A DNA stretch of 5,966 nt from Legionellales bacterium UBA5158 (GTDB lineage Bacteria > Pseudomonadota > Gammaproteobacteria > DSM-16500): contig DHXK01000085.1 of NCBI GenBank assembly GCA_002413665.1, positions 5,604 through 11,569 on the forward strand, in the 5' to 3' direction. The position numbers and the translations under genes were made by a program. Positions 1 through 4,863 of the stretch are shown here, piece by piece. Below the pieces are notes generated by a model. It searched no databases, was not told the origin of the DNA, and was given only the letters and a program-made list of their open reading frames with translations. The first letter of the stretch is position 1. Every line of letters starts with the position of its first letter.

Positions 1-2
1 AA

Positions 3-425
3 AAAGGCAGGCATACAACTTTAAAAGAACATATGCCAATAGCTCACCAAAAATATTCAGAATGGAGTCCGGGACGCTTTCTAAATTGGGCAATCAGTAT
101 TGGGCCTTGTACACGTGATGTTATAAAGCAAGTGTTAGATAAGACGGCTCACCCCGAGCAGGGTTATAGATCTTGCTTTGGCATACTTGCATGTGCAAAA
201 CGCTATAGCGCAATTCGTCTTGAAGCTGCATGTAAACGAGCTCTCGCAATTGGAGCGCCAAGACGTCACAGCATTTTATCTATTCTCAAAAAAGGCTTGG
301 ATCAACACCCTCTCAATCAAGCAGCTCCCGTACGCACAAAACTTCACGAGAATATTCGTGGCGCCACTCATTATCAAAAACAATTATTACTAACCACACC
401 AGAAGGAGTAAATGATGTTGCTTGA
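3..425 (+). CDS. istA: IS21-family transposase IstA, C-terminal part (5' end outside window)
   Basis: The frame is open from the first bases of the window and ends at TGA 423-425, giving the last 140 residues of a protein that is usually about 500 residues long. The ATG at 33 is internal, because the in-frame residues before it (RHTTLKEH) continue the conserved IstA C-terminus. Recognisable IS21 features are the HMP..H..Y.EW.P.RF..WA..IGP block, followed by a HP.QGYR...GIL...K.Y...RLEAAC.RAL..G segment and a S..SILK.GLD ending. IstA is the DDE transposase that binds the element ends and carries out strand transfer. The HTH and DDE catalytic core lie upstream of the window, so their integrity cannot be judged. 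The gene overlaps istB by 14 bp, the normal IS21 arrangement. Confidence 0.92.
   Translation, partial: KGRHTTLKEHMPIAHQKYSEWSPGRFLNWAISIGPCTRDVIKQVLDKTAHPEQGYRSCFGILACAKRYSAIRLEAACKRALAIGAPRRHSILSILKKGLDQHPLNQAAPVRTKLHENIRGATHYQKQLLLTTPEGVNDVA
401..408 (+). promoter_or_regulatory. Shine-Dalgarno of istB
   Basis: AGAAGGAG lies inside the end of istA. It is 3 nt from the ATG at 412 and 6 nt from the ATG at 415. The 6-nt spacing fits the second ATG somewhat better, so the protein may begin MLLEQTL rather than MMLLEQTL. Confidence 0.7.
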
Positions 426-1149
426 ACAAACGTTACAAAGATTACGCGCTCTAAAACTTGACGGTATAGCCGTAGCTCTTGAACACCAATTATCACAACC
501 TGAATTCCATCAGCTGTCATTTGAGGAACGTATTAGCATGCTAGTAGACCGAGAGGTATTAGATCGCAGCAATCGTCGCATTACAGGCCTTCTACGCAAG
601 GCCAGACTAAGGCAGCAGGCATGTGTAGAAGATATTGATTATCAACAGCCTAGAGGCCTAGAGAAGAGCCATATGGCAACATTAATCACCTGCGACTTTG
701 TTCGTCATCACCATCACTTGCTCATTACTGGGCCTACAGGATGTGGTAAAAGTTGGATCGCTTGTGCTATTGGGCAACAAGCTTGTCGACAAGGATTAAC
801 AGTCAGATATTTACGTGCTGCAAAACTCTTTGAAGAATTACGCATTGCTCATGCTGATGGCAGTTACCTGAAATTATTAACTCAACTTGCAAGACATGAG
901 TTGCTCATCTTAGACGACTTTGGCCTGGACCCATTATCACAACAGGATCAACTTGATTTATTAGAAATTATTGAAGATAGGCATCAATTAAAATCTATTC
1001 TCATCACAAGTCAATTATCAATAAAAGATTGGCATGATTATATTGGTGAACCCACTGTTGCTGACGCTATTATTGATCGTTTGCTGAATCATTCACATAA
1101 ACTAGAGCTAAAAGGAGATTCAATGCGGAAGACGGAAAAAATTGACTGA
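412..1149 (+). CDS. istB: IS21-family transposition helper ATPase IstB
   Basis: Complete 245-residue protein, the usual IstB length. The N-terminal helical region (about residues 1-75, starting LLEQTLQRLRALKLDG) is typical of IstB. It is followed by a AAA+ domain with Walker A GPTGCGKS (Lys113) and Walker B LLILDDFG (Asp168-Asp169). The C-terminus has the family pattern IIDRLLNHSHKLELKGDSMRK. IstB is the DnaA/DnaC-like ATPase that assembles on DNA and helps IstA choose and act on the target. All motifs are intact, so the helper is probably functional if the istA part outside the window is. The start at 412 (or 415) is supported by AGAAGGAG. The stop codon TGA is also the first three bases of an inner terminal repeat of the element. 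Confidence 0.95.
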   Translation: MMLLEQTLQRLRALKLDGIAVALEHQLSQPEFHQLSFEERISMLVDREVLDRSNRRITGLLRKARLRQQACVEDIDYQQPRGLEKSHMATLITCDFVRHHHHLLITGPTGCGKSWIACAIGQQACRQGLTVRYLRAAKLFEELRIAHADGSYLKLLTQLARHELLILDDFGLDPLSQQDQLDLLEIIEDRHQLKSILITSQLSIKDWHDYIGEPTVADAIIDRLLNHSHKLELKGDSMRKTEKID

Positions 1150-1248
1150 ACGTGAACGGTTAGGTTTAAATAGGCACCCCAGCAATTTGAGAAATATAAC
1201 ACCGTTCACCATCGTCAGAATTGGCGTTCACGTTCAGCAGAATACGCA
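1147..1248 (+). repeat. IS21-type right terminal region with multiple repeats
   Basis: A 12-nt motif TGAACGTGAACG (1147-1158) is repeated as its exact inverse CGTTCACGTTCA (1225-1236). A shorter copy ACCGTTCAC (1201-1209) is the inverse of GTGAACGGT (1153-1161). Multiple short repeats near the ends are characteristic of IS21 elements. The outermost part, read inward on the minus strand, begins TGCGTATTCTGCTGAACG, which fits the 5'-TG...CA-3' termini of the family, so the element end is placed at about 1248. The left end and the target duplication lie outside the window or could not be confirmed. Confidence 0.72.
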
Positions 1249-1353
1249 AGAAAATTGAAAGGATATAAATTTTACATCATATTATTTGGGAAATACGGTT
1301 ATTATAAAAATATATTAATAACGCACACTGCAGGCCTGACCCTACTAATGGCG
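1248..1353. other. AT-rich spacer between IS end and ATPase gene
   Basis: I see no gene here. The stretch is very AT-rich and contains the left copy of the 24-nt inverted repeat at 1319-1342. No intrinsic terminator for the ATPase gene that ends at 1354 is evident. Confidence 0.6.
1319..1342 (-). repeat. Left copy of a 24-nt inverted repeat (R1)
   Basis: Read on the minus strand this begins GGGTCAGGCCTGCAGTGTGC and continues GTTA. It matches the plus strand at 4705-4728 at 21 of 24 positions. The centre contains the palindrome CAGGCCTG. It starts 11 nt after the stop codon of the minus-strand ATPase gene that reads into it. Confidence 0.75.
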
Positions 1354-2490
1354 TTAAATATTCCATGGCGGATTTTTAAAATACTCCTGGGGTGTAGTCA
1401 CAAGCACTGCACCTTGGTTATATGAACGCGGTAAATTCAAAACTAACTGCACTGTGTTTTCAGGTTTTAATTTTTCACTATAATATTTTAAACTTGATGA
1501 GATGTCAGATTGAGACAATTTCACCTCAATTAAATCAATTACCTTGTTATTAACAATTGTGACAAAATCAACTTCACGCCCATCTTTATCACGAACGTAA
1601 TGTAAAGAAGCTCTATGGCCATGATAATCTTCTAAGAAATTTAGACGCTTTAACAAAGTCGTAGCAACAAGATTTTCAAAACGGGCACCGTTATCACCGA
1701 TGACATCACCGTTGTCATAGAAAAAAACTTTAGGGGGTTTTTGAATAGCACGCGGAATTTTTTTGGTTAACGGATAGATTGTAAAAGCTAAATACGTTTT
1801 TTCAATAAGGCTTAACCAACTTTTTGCAGTCTTAGGAGAAATTTGTAAATCAGCAGCAATGTTAGACAGCGTAATCATGCCGCCTACTCGCTCTCGCAAC
1901 GCATCAACAAATAACGATAACGTTTCAATATTGCGTATAGATTCTAAATCCCGGATATCTTCACGAATAACTCGATCAAATCTCTCGCGGCGCCAGCGGG
2001 CTGCTTCACGGATATCATTTGATAAAAAAGGTTCCGGGAAACCGCCCAGTGTCATTAACTTTTCTAGCCCTTCATCCAAATTCATACCTGCAGGTAACTC
2101 ATCAATAGTCAAAGGGTGCAAGCGCCAATAATGATAACGACCTAATAATGAATCACCACCTCGTTTGTAGGTATCTAATCTTGCAGAACCTGTCACTAAG
2201 AATTGTTGTTGAGGAAGTTTATTATCATAAATACCTTTAATCCAGGCTTTCCAGCGAGGATATTTATGCAGCTCATCAAATATAATTAATGTACTTTTTA
2301 ATAACCACTCATGTTTCAATATAGCGCGTCTGTCTATATCATTATCCCAATTGAAATATTGGCCATTAGTAAATTTTTTAATAAATAAAGCCTTACCTAA
2401 GGTCGTCTTTCCGACTTGGCGCGGTCCGCCAATAAACACCATTTTTTTAACTAAATCATTATAAATCATGTCTTGAATATAACGTTTCAT
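1354..2490 (-). CDS. AAA+ ATPase with C-terminal DUF4143 domain (ATPase 1)
   Basis: A 378-residue protein starting MKRYIQDMIYND. Walker A is GGPRQVGKTT (Lys28), Walker B is LIIFDELHK (Asp72-Glu73), and the VTGSARL motif (99-105) and GRYHYWRLHP (117-126) are hallmarks of this ATPase family (AAA_14 type). A segment at about 206-233 (ITLSNIAADLQISPKTAKSW) looks like a winged helix. The C-terminal DUF4143 part keeps PD-(D/E)XK-type residues: Glu272 in GARFEN, Asp308 in REVDF, Glu322 and Lys324 in LIEVK. Its biological role is not known. I chose the ATG at 2490 because it aligns with the start of the neighbouring paralogue. The upstream in-frame TTG at 2562 lies within the predicted -35 element and has no Shine-Dalgarno. 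The nearest Shine-Dalgarno to 2490 is a weak AGGA, 10 nt away. The gene is divergent from ATPase 2. Confidence 0.9.
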   Translation of the reverse strand: MKRYIQDMIYNDLVKKMVFIGGPRQVGKTTLGKALFIKKFTNGQYFNWDNDIDRRAILKHEWLLKSTLIIFDELHKYPRWKAWIKGIYDNKLPQQQFLVTGSARLDTYKRGGDSLLGRYHYWRLHPLTIDELPAGMNLDEGLEKLMTLGGFPEPFLSNDIREAARWRRERFDRVIREDIRDLESIRNIETLSLFVDALRERVGGMITLSNIAADLQISPKTAKSWLSLIEKTYLAFTIYPLTKKIPRAIQKPPKVFFYDNGDVIGDNGARFENLVATTLLKRLNFLEDYHGHRASLHYVRDKDGREVDFVTIVNNKVIDLIEVKLSQSDISSSLKYYSEKLKPENTVQLVLNLPRSYNQGAVLVTTPQEYFKNPPWNI

Positions 2491-2508
2491 GGCTATTTTT
2501 TCCTGTAC

Positions 2509-2550
2509 TACAAAACAGACGCGTCCAGTTTGGAGTATAGTACAAAACAG
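2509..2550. repeat. Paired 10-nt direct repeat over the ATPase 1 promoter
   Basis: TACAAAACAG occurs at 2509-2518 and 2541-2550, 32 bp apart, which is about three helical turns. One copy lies in the -10/-35 spacer and the other just downstream of the predicted start point. The arrangement suits an operator, but no regulator is identified. GACGCGTC, an 8-bp palindrome, begins at 2518, overlapping the last base of the first copy. Confidence 0.4.
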
Positions 2551-2562
2551 CCAGAATTTCAA
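2534..2562 (-). promoter_or_regulatory. Sigma70-type promoter of ATPase 1
   Basis: On the minus strand, TTGAAA (2562-2557) is separated by 17 nt from TATACT (2539-2534). The predicted start point is near 2527, giving a leader of about 37 nt to the ATG at 2490. Spacing and hexamers are close to consensus. This promoter also argues against the longer TTG-started form. Confidence 0.62.
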
Positions 2563-2630
2563 ATTAACTATAGAAGGACATAACTATCTTGTCGCTAGAA
2601 TCAAAACATACAAAATATCATCCAGCGATA

Positions 2631-2659
2631 TTGACTATTTTATCGAGCACCGATAAAAT
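2631..2659 (+). promoter_or_regulatory. Promoter of ATPase 2 embedded in the palindrome, probably leaderless
   Basis: TTGACT (2631-2636), a 17-nt spacer, and TAAAAT (2654-2659) form a good sigma70-like promoter. The expected start point, about 7 nt past the -10, is 2665-2666, which is the start codon itself. There is no Shine-Dalgarno because the palindrome's right arm fills that space. By symmetry the minus strand carries CTGACT (2665-2660), 17 nt and TAAAAT (2642-2637), which would fire toward ATPase 1. Confidence 0.58.
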
Positions 2660-2665
2660 AGTCAG
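2632..2665. repeat. Palindromic hairpin repeat, upstream copy (H1)
   Basis: TGACTATTTTATCG (2632-2645), a 5-nt loop AGCAC, and CGATAAAATAGTCA (2651-2664) form a perfect 14-bp inverted repeat. Together with the following G, this 34-nt unit recurs at 3902-3935 in the same orientation, differing in the loop and one arm base. It ends immediately before the ATG at 2666. A U-tract is absent, so this is not an intrinsic terminator. Confidence 0.95.
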
Positions 2666-3892
2666 ATGAAGTATCAACGCTATCTTGAAAATAATATTAC
2701 TGAAATCTGCTTCAAAGCCGACAAAATGGCTTTTGTCTCGGGTCCTCGTCAGTGTGGCAAAACCACCATGGCAAAACTGTTATTAAAACAGCGTGGAAGC
2801 GGTGTTTATTACAATTGGGATGAAACTAAATTTAGACGTCAATGGACTCAAGACCCTCATCTTGTGTTACCCGAAGTGCCTAATAGTACAAAACCAATTC
2901 TAATACTCGATGAGCTCCATAAAGCAAAATTTTGGAAGCGAAATTTAAAAGGACTATACGATACCCAAGATGGCAAATTCGATATTTTAGTAACAGGTAG
3001 TGCGCGTTTGAATATCTATCGAAAAGGAAGTGATAGCCTAATGGGGCGCTACTATCATTTCAGATTACATCCTTTTTCTGTAAGTGAATTACTGAAAAGT
3101 CATTACTTCGTAATGCCTGATAATTTAATTTCTATTTTATTTTCTAAGCCGCACGCATCTCCCCAAGCACAAAAAGCATTAGAAAGTCTGTATCAATACG
3201 GTCCTTTTCCAGAACCTTTATTTGCAGCCAATCAAAAAACGCTTAACCTATGGCAACGTAATCGTATTGAAAAAATTATTCGTGAAGATTTGCGTGACTT
3301 AAGCCGACTACCAGAACTTAGCCAACTTGAAATGTTAGCCAGCTTGTTACCGGAACGCGCCGCTCAACCTCTCAGTATTAAAGGGCTTAGCGAAGATTTA
3401 GAGGTTGCTTACACTACGATCAAACGATGGCTTAATTATCTAAACGAACTATATTACTTTTTTAGTTTAAAGCCGTACGCTAAATCTCTCGCCAGAGCTT
3501 TAAAAAAAGAAAATAAACTATATTTATGGGACTGGAGTGAAATTGAAAATAAAGGCGCTCGATTTGAGAACTTGATTGCTTCACATTTATTGAAATATTG
3601 CGATTTCTTAACAGACACAGGTGAAGGAGATTTTGAACTAAGGTATCTTAAGAATAAAGAAAAACATGAGATTGATTTTATCATCCTACAAAATAAAAAA
3701 GTGTTTGCAGCAATTGAAGTAAAATATTCTGATGAACATCCCAGCTCGTCTTGGGTTAAATTTATGAACCAACTTAATTGTGCTTTTGGCATTCAGGTTG
3801 TGATGAAGCCAAATGTTTACAAAATCCATGAATACACAAATTACAAAATACTCGTTATTAGCGCGGCTAATTTTTTACAACATTTAGCCTAA
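2666..3892 (+). CDS. AAA+ ATPase with C-terminal DUF4143 domain (ATPase 2), bracketed by hairpin repeats
   Basis: A 408-residue paralogue of ATPase 1. The two share the N-terminal pattern up to Walker A (here SGPRQCGKTT, Lys32), Walker B LILDELHK (Asp82-Glu83), VTGSARL, the GRYYHFRLHPF block and a GPFPEP motif. It has roughly 20 extra residues before that last motif (around LKSHYFVMPDN). The C-terminal DUF4143 region keeps PD-(D/E)XK-like residues: Glu301 in GARFEN, Asp337 in HEIDF, Glu351 and Lys353 in AIEVK. The substrate and role are unknown; an ATP-driven DNA-acting or nucleic-acid-cleaving protein is an inference from the fold. The ATG at 2666 is chosen because the N-terminus aligns with ATPase 1 (MKRYI). 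It has no Shine-Dalgarno and sits at the predicted transcription start. The gene is flanked by copies H1 and H2 of a palindromic repeat. Confidence 0.9.
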   Translation: MKYQRYLENNITEICFKADKMAFVSGPRQCGKTTMAKLLLKQRGSGVYYNWDETKFRRQWTQDPHLVLPEVPNSTKPILILDELHKAKFWKRNLKGLYDTQDGKFDILVTGSARLNIYRKGSDSLMGRYYHFRLHPFSVSELLKSHYFVMPDNLISILFSKPHASPQAQKALESLYQYGPFPEPLFAANQKTLNLWQRNRIEKIIREDLRDLSRLPELSQLEMLASLLPERAAQPLSIKGLSEDLEVAYTTIKRWLNYLNELYYFFSLKPYAKSLARALKKENKLYLWDWSEIENKGARFENLIASHLLKYCDFLTDTGEGDFELRYLKNKEKHEIDFIILQNKKVFAAIEVKYSDEHPSSSWVKFMNQLNCAFGIQVVMKPNVYKIHEYTNYKILVISAANFLQHLA

Positions 3893-3898
3893 GGAAGG
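3891..3898 (+). promoter_or_regulatory. Shine-Dalgarno directly after the ATPase 2 stop
   Basis: AAGGAAGG begins within the ATPase 2 stop codon (TAA 3890-3892). AAGGA is 5 nt from the ATG at 3901. It is a good ribosome-binding site, but the only frame it serves is a 37-codon ORF. Confidence 0.45.
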
Positions 3899-3900
3899 TT

Positions 3901-4014
3901 ATGACTATTTTATCGTCTGTCGATAAAAAAGTCAGGCTTGGTGCGCTACGAAAAAGCACTCTAGCAGCAAAAGCAGGTCATATATGGCCCCTGGAAATTG
4001 CAGTTTTTTTATAA
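3901..4014 (+). CDS. Small ORF of 37 codons starting within hairpin copy H2 (doubtful)
   Basis: The frame from ATG 3901 to TAA 4012-4014 encodes MTILSSVDKKVRLGALRKST followed by LAAKAGHIWPLEIAVFL. It has a well-spaced Shine-Dalgarno (AAGGA, 5 nt) right after the ATPase 2 stop, so it would be translated on the ATPase mRNA by coupling. The first 11 or so codons are simply the hairpin repeat read in frame. I recognise no family. The peptide is basic in the middle and hydrophobic at the end, with no clear domain. It may be a real small protein, the remnant of a truncated downstream gene, or chance. Confidence 0.25.
   Translation: MTILSSVDKKVRLGALRKSTLAAKAGHIWPLEIAVFL
3902..3935. repeat. Palindromic hairpin repeat, downstream copy (H2)
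   Basis: TGACTATTTTATCG (3902-3915), loop TCTGT, and CGATAAAAAAGTCA (3921-3934) give a 14-bp stem with one A-A mismatch. The left arm is identical to copy H1. The right arm differs at one base and the loop is different. It begins nine bases after the stop of ATPase 2. It is followed by GGCTTGG rather than a T-run, so it is not a canonical rho-independent terminator. Confidence 0.93.
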
Positions 4015-4042
4015 CTCTGCAGGACCAATTTATCATACTATA
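3936..4042. other. Intergenic stretch between hairpin H2 and the toxin promoter
   Basis: Apart from the small ORF ending at 4014 I see nothing definite. TGCAG...CTGCA (about 3999-4021) forms a weak 5-bp inverted pair around a T-run, too weak to call a terminator. Confidence 0.4.
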
Positions 4043-4071
4043 TTGACAAAAGTAGCACATTGTTGTATAAA
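4043..4071 (+). promoter_or_regulatory. Sigma70-type promoter of the toxin-antitoxin operon
   Basis: TTGACA (4043-4048, consensus -35) is separated by 17 nt from TATAAA (4066-4071). The predicted start is near 4078, about two bases before the toxin ATG at 4080, so the toxin reading frame would be leaderless. A second TATAAT at 4072-4077 is 23 nt from the -35, too far to be its partner. In BrnTA systems the antitoxin represses this promoter; no clear operator palindrome is visible here. Confidence 0.65.
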
Positions 4072-4079
4072 TATAATAT

Positions 4080-4379
4080 ATGGAAAAAGAAAAATTACAT
4101 TATGAGTTTTCATCTGAGAAGAATCAGCTTTTAATAAAAGAGCGTGCTATCAGCTTTGAAGACATAGTCGCGGCATTGTCTAATGGTAAACTGCTAGACA
4201 TCATTGACCATCAAAATACGGTGAAATATCCTAAACAGAAGATTTACATTATAGATATCAATGGGTATGTTTACTTAGTGCCTTTTGTAAGAAAAGATAA
4301 ACAAACTGTGTTTCTTAAAACTATTTTCCCAAGCCGAAAACTGACTAAGAAATACTTAAGCGAGGCAGGAGGTATATGA
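4080..4379 (+). CDS. BrnT-like toxin of a type II toxin-antitoxin pair
   Basis: A 99-residue protein with the BrnT-like layout: an N-terminal F..EKN.LLIKERAISFEDIV segment (about residues 10-31), a central strand pair (KIYIIDINGYVYLVPFV, about 53-69), and the ending FLKTIFPSRKLTKKYL. BrnT proteins are RelE-fold ribonucleases that block translation and are neutralised by a co-encoded RHH antitoxin. The order toxin first, antitoxin second, and the four-base overlap match brnT-brnA operons. The ATG at 4080 is the only plausible start: an in-frame TAA lies at 4074-4076, and no downstream start codon precedes the conserved part. No Shine-Dalgarno is present, which would keep toxin synthesis low. 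The BrnT assignment is from motif resemblance; a related COG2929-type toxin is the main alternative. Confidence 0.78.
   Translation: MEKEKLHYEFSSEKNQLLIKERAISFEDIVAALSNGKLLDIIDHQNTVKYPKQKIYIIDINGYVYLVPFVRKDKQTVFLKTIFPSRKLTKKYLSEAGGI
4367..4373 (+). promoter_or_regulatory. Strong Shine-Dalgarno of the antitoxin
   Basis: AGGAGGT lies inside the end of the toxin gene. Its AGGAGG core is 3 nt from the ATG at 4376 and 6 nt from the ATG at 4379. The better spacing favours 4379. It contrasts with the absence of any such site before the toxin. Confidence 0.75.
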
Positions 4380-4687
4380 TGAAAAAGAAAAAACACACTA
4401 TAGTTAATATAAAACTTGACCCAGAAGAACAAGAACTTTTGGAATCTGTCGAGCGTGGCGAATGGAAAACCACTGATAATATTGAAGAAGAAACAACTTT
4501 TGCCAAAGAAGCTGCCGCAAATTTTATCCGTAAGGATGAGCGTATAACACTGCGTCTTTCTAGTGGCGACCTAGATCGTTTAAAACAAAAAGCCGCTTAT
4601 AAAGGGTTACCCTATCAAACCTTTATTGCCAGTGTGTTACATGAGTATGCAGCTGGACATTTCATAGAAGTAGACTCAATTAAATAA
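4376..4687 (+). CDS. CopG/RHH-family antitoxin (BrnA-like)
   Basis: A 103-residue protein (102 if it begins at the ATG at 4379). The N-terminal part is acidic and charged (LDPEEQELLESVERGEWKTT, residues 14-33), with the ESVERGEWK element common in antitoxins of this type. The C-terminal half is a ribbon-helix-helix: a strand at DERITLRLS (about 54-62), helix SGDLDRLKQKAAYKG, then PYQTFIASVLHEYAAG. It should bind the toxin through its N-terminal or middle part and repress the operon promoter through the RHH dimer. It overlaps the toxin gene at ATGATGA, indicating translational coupling. The repeat copy R2 begins 17 nt after its stop. Confidence 0.85.
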   Translation: MMKKKKHTIVNIKLDPEEQELLESVERGEWKTTDNIEEETTFAKEAAANFIRKDERITLRLSSGDLDRLKQKAAYKGLPYQTFIASVLHEYAAGHFIEVDSIK

Positions 4688-4704
4688 GAAAAACGACAAA
4701 AAGC

Positions 4705-4728
4705 GGGGCAGGCCTGCAGAGTGCATTA
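4705..4728 (+). repeat. Right copy of the 24-nt inverted repeat (R2)
   Basis: Begins GGGGCAGGCCTGCAGAGTGC followed by ATTA, matching the minus strand of 1319-1342 at 21 of 24 positions. It contains the perfect 10-bp palindrome GCAGGCCTGC. A shorter related string, GGGTCCGGC, follows at 4738-4746. R2 is 17 nt after the antitoxin stop, in the same orientation relative to that gene as R1 is to ATPase 1. Confidence 0.75.
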
Positions 4729-4767
4729 CATAAAAAAGGGTCCGGCACCACAGTAAATTATCACTTC

Positions 4768-4802
4768 TAACCCGAATCCCAGTAATGAATAGATTCGGGT
4801 TA
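4768..4802. repeat. 11-bp inverted repeat between convergent genes
   Basis: TAACCCGAATC (4768-4778) and GATTCGGGTTA (4792-4802) pair perfectly around a 13-nt loop. The location between the convergent antitoxin and ATPase 3 genes suits a bidirectional terminator, but neither side has a clear T-tract, so the terminator role is only possible. Confidence 0.5.
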
Positions 4803-4863
4803 CTCATTTAAAAATATATAGTTAAATTTTAACAAACCGTATTAATCATTTTAATTTACCCAC

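Noticed and set aside
178..393. 71-codon plus-strand frame inside istA
   Set aside because: It lies in another frame of a clearly conserved transposase region and resembles no protein.
1859..2131. 90-codon plus-strand frame opposite ATPase 1
   Set aside because: Antisense to a conserved coding region, with Ser/Arg-rich low-complexity translation; a shadow of the real gene.
2491..2562. Longer form of ATPase 1 starting at the TTG at 2562, adding 24 residues
   Set aside because: The TTG is part of the predicted -35 hexamer, no Shine-Dalgarno precedes it, the added residues do not look like the family, and the paralogue begins at the position matching the ATG at 2490.
3454..3792. 112-codon minus-strand frame opposite ATPase 2
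   Set aside because: Antisense to the conserved DUF4143 region, Ser/Phe/Leu-rich translation, no ribosome-binding site and no family.
3902..3934. Hairpin H2 as a rho-independent terminator for ATPase 2
   Set aside because: The stem is AT-rich, no T-run follows, and a near-identical copy stands before the start codon where a terminator makes no sense.
2632..3935. CRISPR-like repeats
   Set aside because: Only two repeat copies exist, 1.27 kb apart, with a gene between them rather than short unique spacers.
4738..4752. GGGTCCGGCACC next to a run of A as a minus-strand terminator for ATPase 3
   Set aside because: Read on the minus strand a T-run follows, but the GC-rich block does not form a self-complementary stem.
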